Shown here: positions 59,145 through 64,000 of the stretch, one piece after another | How the letters are laid out: each line of letters begins with the position of its first letter | How positions within the stretch are numbered: the stretch's first letter is position 1 | DNA from: Brenneria salicis ATCC 15712 = DSM 30166 | GTDB lineage: Bacteria; Pseudomonadota; Gammaproteobacteria; Enterobacterales; Enterobacteriaceae | Assembly (NCBI RefSeq): GCF_003315515.1 | Contig: NZ_QNRY01000013.1 | Span: forward strand, 21,684 to 85,683 | Direction: 5' to 3' | DNA length: 64,000 bases | Position numbers and translations under genes: made by a program | Notes under the pieces: generated by a model | The model's input: the letters and a program-made list of their open reading frames with translations, nothing else | Database searches by the model: none | What the model was told of the DNA's origin: nothing

Positions 59145-59996
59145 ATGCCGTCATTTTCTCAGCGGATGGGAATCCGCCCGATGCAGAAAGCGATTCAGCG
59201 TGAGTCGATGGATAATGAGTTGCGTATTGGACTTTGGAATGTATTACAAATTGCAGTTTGGGATAAATGGTCAGATGGATCCTTTTCAAGAGAAAAGCTT
59301 GAGATTACAACTAAAAAAATATGGATTCATTTTTTTAAACTACCAGTAGATAAAATACCTGCATTTCATTACGACCCCTATAGAGCCTCAAAAGATGCAC
59401 ATGAAATTATAAGGGACTTCTTTTTCGAGATGGAATGGTGGGAATTGTATGATTTTTTTGAATTTACCCTTCAAAACATTCCAGATGAGTGGCGTGCGCC
59501 CTTATCATCATCATGCAATTATGTGTTGGAAAAGGAAAATGCGGCTTATCGTTTAGTAAAAGAAGAAATCGTTGAAATAACGGACAATTTGGAAATTGAG
59601 GCCATTGAAGATGCCATCAGCAATAGTCCTCAATCGGCAAAAGCACATCTTCAACGAGCCTTAGAACTTCTTTCCGACCGTAAACAACCTGACTACCGAA
59701 ACTCCATTAAAGAGTCCATCTCCGCCGTTGAATCAGCATGTAACGCCATTTCTGGCGACGAGAAAGGTACTTTAGGGAAAAGCCTAAAACAAATTGAAAC
59801 CGCTATCGGCTTGCATCCCAGTCTAAGAAATGCATTTTCAAGTCTGTACGGCTATACCTGTGATAGCGGCGGTATCCGGCATGCACTAACGGACGAATCA
59901 GCGCATCCTTCTTTTGCCGACGCCAAATTTATGCTGGTTGCTTGTAGCGCTTTCTGCAATTTCCTGTGGACGAAGATGGCGGAAAACGGACGCTAA
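59145..59996 (+). CDS. AbiJ N-terminal-domain protein, candidate abortive-infection gene
   Basis: 283 residues, AGGTGA upstream. The N-terminal block FSQRMGIRPMQKAIQRESMD and ELRIGLWNVL (1-34) is the signature of the AbiJ_NTD family. The C-terminal helical part (about 160-283) has RNSIKESISAVESACNAI, GKSLKQIETAIGLHPSLRNA and GYTCDSGGIRHALTDES, with R245-H246, then DAKFMLVACSAFCNFLW. This resembles the HEPN-like ends of Abi proteins. AbiJ proteins protect against phages. The gene is markedly more AT-rich than its neighbours and sits between V and W, which normally abut, so it is an inserted cargo gene. Confidence 0.78.
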   Translation: MPSFSQRMGIRPMQKAIQRESMDNELRIGLWNVLQIAVWDKWSDGSFSREKLEITTKKIWIHFFKLPVDKIPAFHYDPYRASKDAHEIIRDFFFEMEWWELYDFFEFTLQNIPDEWRAPLSSSCNYVLEKENAAYRLVKEEIVEITDNLEIEAIEDAISNSPQSAKAHLQRALELLSDRKQPDYRNSIKESISAVESACNAISGDEKGTLGKSLKQIETAIGLHPSLRNAFSSLYGYTCDSGGIRHALTDESAHPSFADAKFMLVACSAFCNFLWTKMAENGR

Positions 59997-60044
59997 TTCA
60001 TGGCGCTCCCTTTTTAAATCCCTTTAATATCGACCAATCCTTCC

Positions 60045-60062
60045 GGGGGCGATACTGCCCCC
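60045..60062 (+). promoter_or_regulatory. GC hairpin touching the start codon of gene W
   Basis: GGGGGC-gatact-GCCCCC ends one base before the W ATG (60063). The 5' arm contains the only Shine-Dalgarno-like G-run, so the ribosome site would be locked. Confidence 0.6.
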
Positions 60063-60410
60063 ATGAATACTCACTCTGTTTTCTGGCAACCGGCCTTGCA
60101 ACGCCCCGGCGAACTCGGCGAGGGGGTCGCCGATATCACGCAGGCCATCCACATCATTCTGCGCACGCCGCGCGGCAGTGATTTCCATCGCCCCGAATTC
60201 GGCAGCAATTTGCAGCTCTACATCGACTATCCCATCGACCGGGCCGTTCCGCATGTGGTGCGTGAAGCGGTTGAAGCCATCAAGCGCTGGGAGCCGCGTT
60301 GCAGATTACTGGCGGTTAAACCGCTTATCAGCGGTGAACATATGACGCTGCGCGTGAGCTGGGAAACGACCAGCGGCGTATTGCAGGCCACGGAGGTGTT
60401 ATGGCGGTAA
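60063..60410 (+). CDS. Phage baseplate wedge protein W (gp25-like)
   Basis: 115 residues. GPW/gp25 family: ITQAIHIILRTPRGSDFHRPEFGSN and IDRAVPHVVREAVEAIKRWEPR. It is part of the baseplate wedge around the spike. Overlaps J by 10 bp. Confidence 0.9.
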   Translation: MNTHSVFWQPALQRPGELGEGVADITQAIHIILRTPRGSDFHRPEFGSNLQLYIDYPIDRAVPHVVREAVEAIKRWEPRCRLLAVKPLISGEHMTLRVSWETTSGVLQATEVLWR

Positions 60411-61507
60411 CTGAAGAACCGATCTTTATTGAGCGTGACGCCGAGGCGATCACCGCCGAGATGATCGCCAAATATGAAGCCGATCGCGGAAAAACGCTCT
60501 ATCCGGCGCAGGCGGAGCGCTTGCTGATCGACCTGATCGCCTACCGGGAAATGCTGCTGCGCAGCGGCATTCAAGAAGCGGCGAAGCAGAATCTGGTGCG
60601 CTATGCCCGCGCGCCGATGCTCGATTATCTTGGCGAACTGGTCGGCACCTATCGGTTGGCGGCTCAGGCGGCGCAAACCACGCTACTGTTCAGCGTTGAA
60701 GTCGCACTGCTAACGGATACGCTGATTCCAGCCGGAACGCGCGTCAGCGCGTCAGACAGCATTGTGTTTGCTACCGATGGCGATGCGGTGATGCCAGCAG
60801 GCGCGCTGAGTGCCACCGTTAGCGCTACTTGTACGCAAACCGGCGTCGCCGGGAATAACTGGCAACCGGCGCAGGTCAGCACCCTGTTGGATGATATTGC
60901 CGATGTCGATTTCACTGTGACCAACACCCTCGCCAGTTCCGGCGGTGCGGAAGAAGAAAGCGACGAGCGGCTACGGGAACGCATTCAACTGGCGCCGGAG
61001 TCCTTCAGCACGGCGGGTTCAAGATTGGCGTATCGCTATCATGCGCTGAGCGCCCACCCGGATATTGTCGATGTGGCGGTGGTCAGGGCTGAGCCGGGCG
61101 TCGTCCATCTCTTTCCGCTGCTGTCTGGCGGGTTGCCCGATGCCGCGCTGTTGGCGCAGGTGGAAAGCGTCTGTTCGGATGAGAAAGTGCGACCGCTGAC
61201 CGATACGGTGGCCGCCAAAGCGCCCGTTCCGGTGGAATATGCGCTCCATGCCCGTCTGACGCTTAAACGCAATATTCAGGCATTGCCTGTCAAACAGGAA
61301 GCTGAGCGGGTAGCCGCCGACTGGGCGGAAAACCGCCGCGCAACGCTGGGACAGGATATCGTTCCCAGTCAGATTATCGCCGCGTTATCGCTCGATGGTG
61401 TCTATAGCGTCGAGCTGTTATCCCCCGGATTAACGGTGCTGGATGACTGGCAACTCGCCGTCTGTAGCGGCGTCACCATTACCATTGCCGGAGTCGCCGA
61501 TGAGTGA
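60401..61507 (+). CDS. Phage baseplate assembly protein J
   Basis: 368 residues. Baseplate J-like family: Leu/Ala-rich N-terminus, GTRVSASDSIVFATDGDAVM, GVAGNNWQPAQVSTLLDDI, ESDERLRERIQLAPESFSTAGS. Forms the wedge with W and I. Intact. Confidence 0.9.
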   Translation: MAVTEEPIFIERDAEAITAEMIAKYEADRGKTLYPAQAERLLIDLIAYREMLLRSGIQEAAKQNLVRYARAPMLDYLGELVGTYRLAAQAAQTTLLFSVEVALLTDTLIPAGTRVSASDSIVFATDGDAVMPAGALSATVSATCTQTGVAGNNWQPAQVSTLLDDIADVDFTVTNTLASSGGAEEESDERLRERIQLAPESFSTAGSRLAYRYHALSAHPDIVDVAVVRAEPGVVHLFPLLSGGLPDAALLAQVESVCSDEKVRPLTDTVAAKAPVPVEYALHARLTLKRNIQALPVKQEAERVAADWAENRRATLGQDIVPSQIIAALSLDGVYSVELLSPGLTVLDDWQLAVCSGVTITIAGVADE

Positions 61508-62075
61508 CGTGCTGCTTCCATAGCCGTTGGCCGCCGACGCCAGCTTCCGGTCGCTGGCCTCGCTCATCGACCGTTTTGACGCGCTGAAGTTGGAAATGCT
61601 GATGGTATATCTGGTCGACATCGTCGACAGCAGCGCGCTGGATGCGCTGGCCGAACAGTTCTCGCTGATTGAAGACGGCTGGCAACTGGCGGAATCCGAA
61701 GATGCCCGCCGGGCCATGATTAAATCGGCCATTGAGATGCACCGTTATAAAGGTACGCCGTGGGCGGTACGCGAGGTGATCCGTAGCCTGGGGTTCGGCG
61801 AAGTCGAACTGATCGAGCATATCGGACGGCTTAACTACGACGGCGTCCGCAGTTATAACGGCCATATGGTCTATGGCGATAAAGCCCACTGGCCGGTCTA
61901 CCGGGTATTGCTGCAACAGCCCATCACCAACGATCAGGCGCAGATGCTGTGCCATACCCTTGAGATGATCGCCCCCGCACGCTGCCGGTTGGCCAGCCTG
62001 GAATATTGGGGCGTTCCTATTCGCTACAACGAAACCGCATCGTATGACGGTAACTACAACCACGGGAGTGCATAA
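61500..62075 (+). pseudogene. Phage tail protein I, amber codon at position 8
   Basis: ATG 61500 overlaps the J stop and reads MSDVLLP, then TAG 61521-61523, then PLAADASFRSLASLIDRFDAL in the same frame to 62075. The rest is a complete gpI family sequence (LAEQFSLIEDGWQLAESE; EVIRSLGFGEVELIEH). Translation may restart at TTG 61527, which has no good ribosome site, so loss of function is likely but not certain. Confidence 0.82.
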
Positions 62076-62077
62076 GT

Positions 62078-63910
62078 ATGGCGAACTTGCCGGAAAAACA
62101 GGAATGGATTGACGGTATCTACCAACTGGAGACGTCAGATCCGGTGGTCGGCGGCCCCGGCGGCGTATCCAACCGACAGGCGGAACAACTGGCTGACCGT
62201 ACCGCCTATCTGAAGAAGGAACTGGAAAGTACCGGAGAAGATCTGCAATCGCATATCGACGCCGCCGATCCGCATACTCAATATGCGCCGAAAGCCAGCC
62301 CCGCCTTGACGGGAACGCCGACTGCGCCGACGGCAGCGGCGGGCGTCAATAATGCGCAGATCGCCACTACGGCCTATGTGATGGCCGCGATAGCCGCGTT
62401 GGTTAATGGTTCGCCGGGTGCGCTGGATACGCTCAAAGAACTGGCTGCTGCGCTGGGGGATGATCCGAATTTCAGCACTACCGTGCTGAATAAACTGGCT
62501 TAAAAACTAGAGAAAGAACAAAACGGCGCGGACATTCCCGACAAGGCCGCATTTATGGCGAATCTCGGGTTAAAGTCCGCCGCTACGCGCGCAATTGGCT
62601 CTGCGGCCAGCGATATTCCCGATATTGCTCTTGGTGATGGGCGTTATTTAGGAAAAACAGCCACGGCAGTCGCGGCAACTAAATTAGCCGCTGCGCGGAA
62701 AATCGCCGGCATCGCATTCGATGGTACGTCAGACATTTCTCTGACGCCTGCCAACGTGGGTGCATTGCCTATCGCGGGCGGCACATTGACCGGCAATCTG
62801 ATTTCGACGGTGGCCGATGCTCTGCGCATTATCTACGGTGTATACGGCGTCATTCAACGCAACGGCGGAGGGGATTTTTATATTCTGCTGACCAACAAGG
62901 ATGACGCCAATGGCGCCTGGAATAGCCTCCGCCCGATGAGAATTAATCTGGCGACAGGAAATGTTGAATTTGGTCATACGGCCAATGCCGCCATACTTCA
63001 GGAAAAAGGCCAACGCGTCTACAGCCCAAACAATAAACCCACAGCGGCGGATATCGGCGCGTTGCCCGCCGGAGGAACGGCGGCGGCAGCCACCAAATTA
63101 TCAATGGCCCGGAAAATCGCGGGCGTGGCATTCGATGGTACGGCGGATATCGCGCTCACTCCGGCAAATATAGGTGCCTTGCCTGCTGCGGGAACGGCGG
63201 TGGCGGCCACCAAACTGGCGACGGCACGCAAGATTAATGATGTGGCGTTTGATGGCTCAGCGGATATCGTGTTGACCCCGGCTAACTTAGGTGCCTTGCC
63301 GGTTGCTGGCGGCACAATGACAGGTCAACTCACCCTTAATAACATTTTAAAAGTGGTTGGGAAAAGTGGTTTTCTACCTGATTCGCAAGGGGCGCATATT
63401 TGCTGGAACCGTGTTAACGGAAGCGGAAGAACCGACTTTGTTAACCACAAAGGTTCGGGTGGTGGCGGTTTTGTATTCTGGAACGGTGACGCTGAATCAC
63501 AAAGCGAACTGGCGTCGTTAAACTCCTCTGGTTCGTTATTCGTAACCGGTACGATTTCGGAAAGCGGGCAACGCGTCTACAGTCCAAACAATAAGCCTAC
63601 TGCTGCTGATGTCGAGGCCTTGCCAGTTGGTGGAACAGCGGCGGCGGCGACCAAACTGGCCTCCGCGCGTAAGATTAATGGCGTGGCGTTTGATGGTACA
63701 AAAGATATTACGCTGACTCCGGAAAACCTCGGTTTTAAAGAAATCACTGAAACAGGCTCTGGCGCAGGTTATTACTGGCGTAAATATGCTGATGGTATGG
63801 TTGAGTTATTCGGTTCATTTGAAACGGTCATCGGTAGTGCTGGGGTGGTTACATTTCCCCTCAAACTTGGTGAAGTTGTTAATATTACTTATGGTGAAGT
63901 GGGAGGGTAA
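62078..63910 (+). pseudogene. Phage tail fibre protein H, interrupted by an ochre codon and cut at its 3' end
   Basis: ATG 62078 (MANLPEKQEWIDGIYQLE) begins a P2-H-type fibre. After 141 codons (…TTVLNKLA) TAA 62501-62503 interrupts, and the same frame continues KLEKEQNGADIPDKAAFMA to 63910. The middle carries about four repeats of the form ATKLATARKINGVAFDGTAD. The end GSFETVIGSAGVVTFPLKL … YGEVGG stops inside what looks like a fibre-tip domain, next to an IS3-type element. The fibre would determine target range, so neither piece should work as a receptor-binding protein. Confidence 0.85.
62655..63740 (+). repeat. Repeats of about 36 codons in the tail fibre gene
   Basis: Four diverged copies of AATKLxxARKIxxVAFDGxxD followed by LTPxNxGALP, at about 62665, 63085, 63195 and 63640. 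GQRVYSPNNKPTAAD appears twice (about 63010 and 63570). Confidence 0.8.
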
Positions 63911-63929
63911 TCCCCCCGAAAAAGCGAAG

Positions 63930-64000
63930 TGTTCATAAGTAGAATTTTCTCGTAATCTGAACGCAGGAGATTCGCTATGAAAAAATCACGCTTTACCGAC
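63930..64000 (+). mobile_element. Left end of an IS3-family insertion sequence
   Basis: The sequence changes character after the fibre stop. An IS3-type transposase start follows at 63977. The precise left end (TGTTCATAAGTAG at 63930 or a little earlier) could not be fixed because the other end is outside the window. Confidence 0.6.
63977..64000 (+). CDS. IS3-family transposase OrfA, first 8 codons
   Basis: ATG 63977 with GCAGGAG upstream; MKKSRFTD is the usual start of IS3-family (IS2/IS51/IS407-type) OrfA proteins, which carry a helix-turn-helix. Cut by the window edge. Confidence 0.7.

Larger units (their letters stand above)
55410..63929. mobile_element. Degenerate prophage / tailocin-like cluster
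   Basis: Mu-like regulators and dam remnant on the minus strand, lysis genes, then P2-type baseplate genes V, W, J, I and fibre H on the plus strand. Head genes, portal, sheath, tube, tape measure and integrase are not in the window. At least five genes are truncated or interrupted. It sits between yeaD and (by E. coli synteny) gapA. The left attachment site is not identified. The right part is outside the window, cut by an IS. Confidence 0.85.

Noticed and set aside
1..64000. tRNA, rRNA or CRISPR array
   Set aside because: I saw no tRNA T-arm sequences in intergenic regions, no rRNA sequence and no regularly spaced repeat-spacer structure; the only short tandem repeats are those between manX and manY.

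Overview
The window is enterobacterial chromosome, most likely from a plant-associated member of the Pectobacteriaceae (Pectobacterium/Brenneria-like). The gene order follows Escherichia coli blocks closely (nadE-osmE-tcyP; hxpB-yniB-yniA; cspC-rlmA-mntP-yobD-manZYX; yoaE-sdaA-nudL-pabB-yoaH-yoaB-yoaA-tsaB-yeaY-fadD-rnd-minEDC-ycgL-ycgM-ycgN; dsbB-fadR-ycgB-dadA; yeaH-yeaG-mipA-yeaE-yeaD). A soft-rot type oligogalacturonide uptake and catabolism locus (kdgM, togMNAB, kduD, kdgF) is inserted among them. The genus is an inference.

Layout. 1-2.3 kb: nadE (cut by the window edge), osmE and a broken tcyP. 2.6-9.9 kb: pectin oligomer locus with KdgR-like boxes. It has lost most of pelW (a 55-codon 5' stub remains upstream of togM) and most of kduI (a C-terminal remnant remains upstream of kduD). 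10-16.1 kb: hxpB, yniB, yniA and the sitABCD Mn/Fe importer. 16.5-19.7 kb: yobF (frameshifted), cspC, rlmA, mntP with its manganese riboswitch, and yobD. 19.8-22.5 kb: manXYZ. 23-38 kb: a membrane protein, an M20 amidohydrolase, yoaE, sdaA, nudL, pabB, yoaH, yoaB, yoaA, tsaB, yeaY, fadD and rnd. 38-42.4 kb: minCDE, ycgL (amber stop), ycgM, ycgN. 42.4-55.3 kb: dsbB, fadR, ycgB, dadA, an MFS exporter, yeaGH, mipA, yeaE, yeaD. In this genome ycgB lies only a few kilobases from its functional partners yeaGH.

55.4-64 kb: a degraded prophage or R-type tailocin-like cluster. Mu-like regulators (Mor, Gp16), a small lipoprotein and a truncated Dam methylase lie on the minus strand. Holin, lytic transglycosylase, a spanin stub fused by deletion to the tail end of gene D, and then V, W, J, I and H lie on the plus strand. 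Sheath, tube and tape-measure genes are absent. Gene I has an amber codon at position 8 and fibre gene H has an internal ochre. An IS3-family element starts at the right edge. An AT-rich AbiJ-type abortive-infection gene sits between V and W and is the only intact accessory cargo of the cluster.

Common theme: many small gene-inactivating lesions (tcyP, yobF, ycgL, pelW, kduI, dam, D, I, H) in an otherwise well conserved backbone. This suggests recent relaxation of selection, for example host adaptation. All functions come from reading the translated sequence against remembered families; no database search was run.
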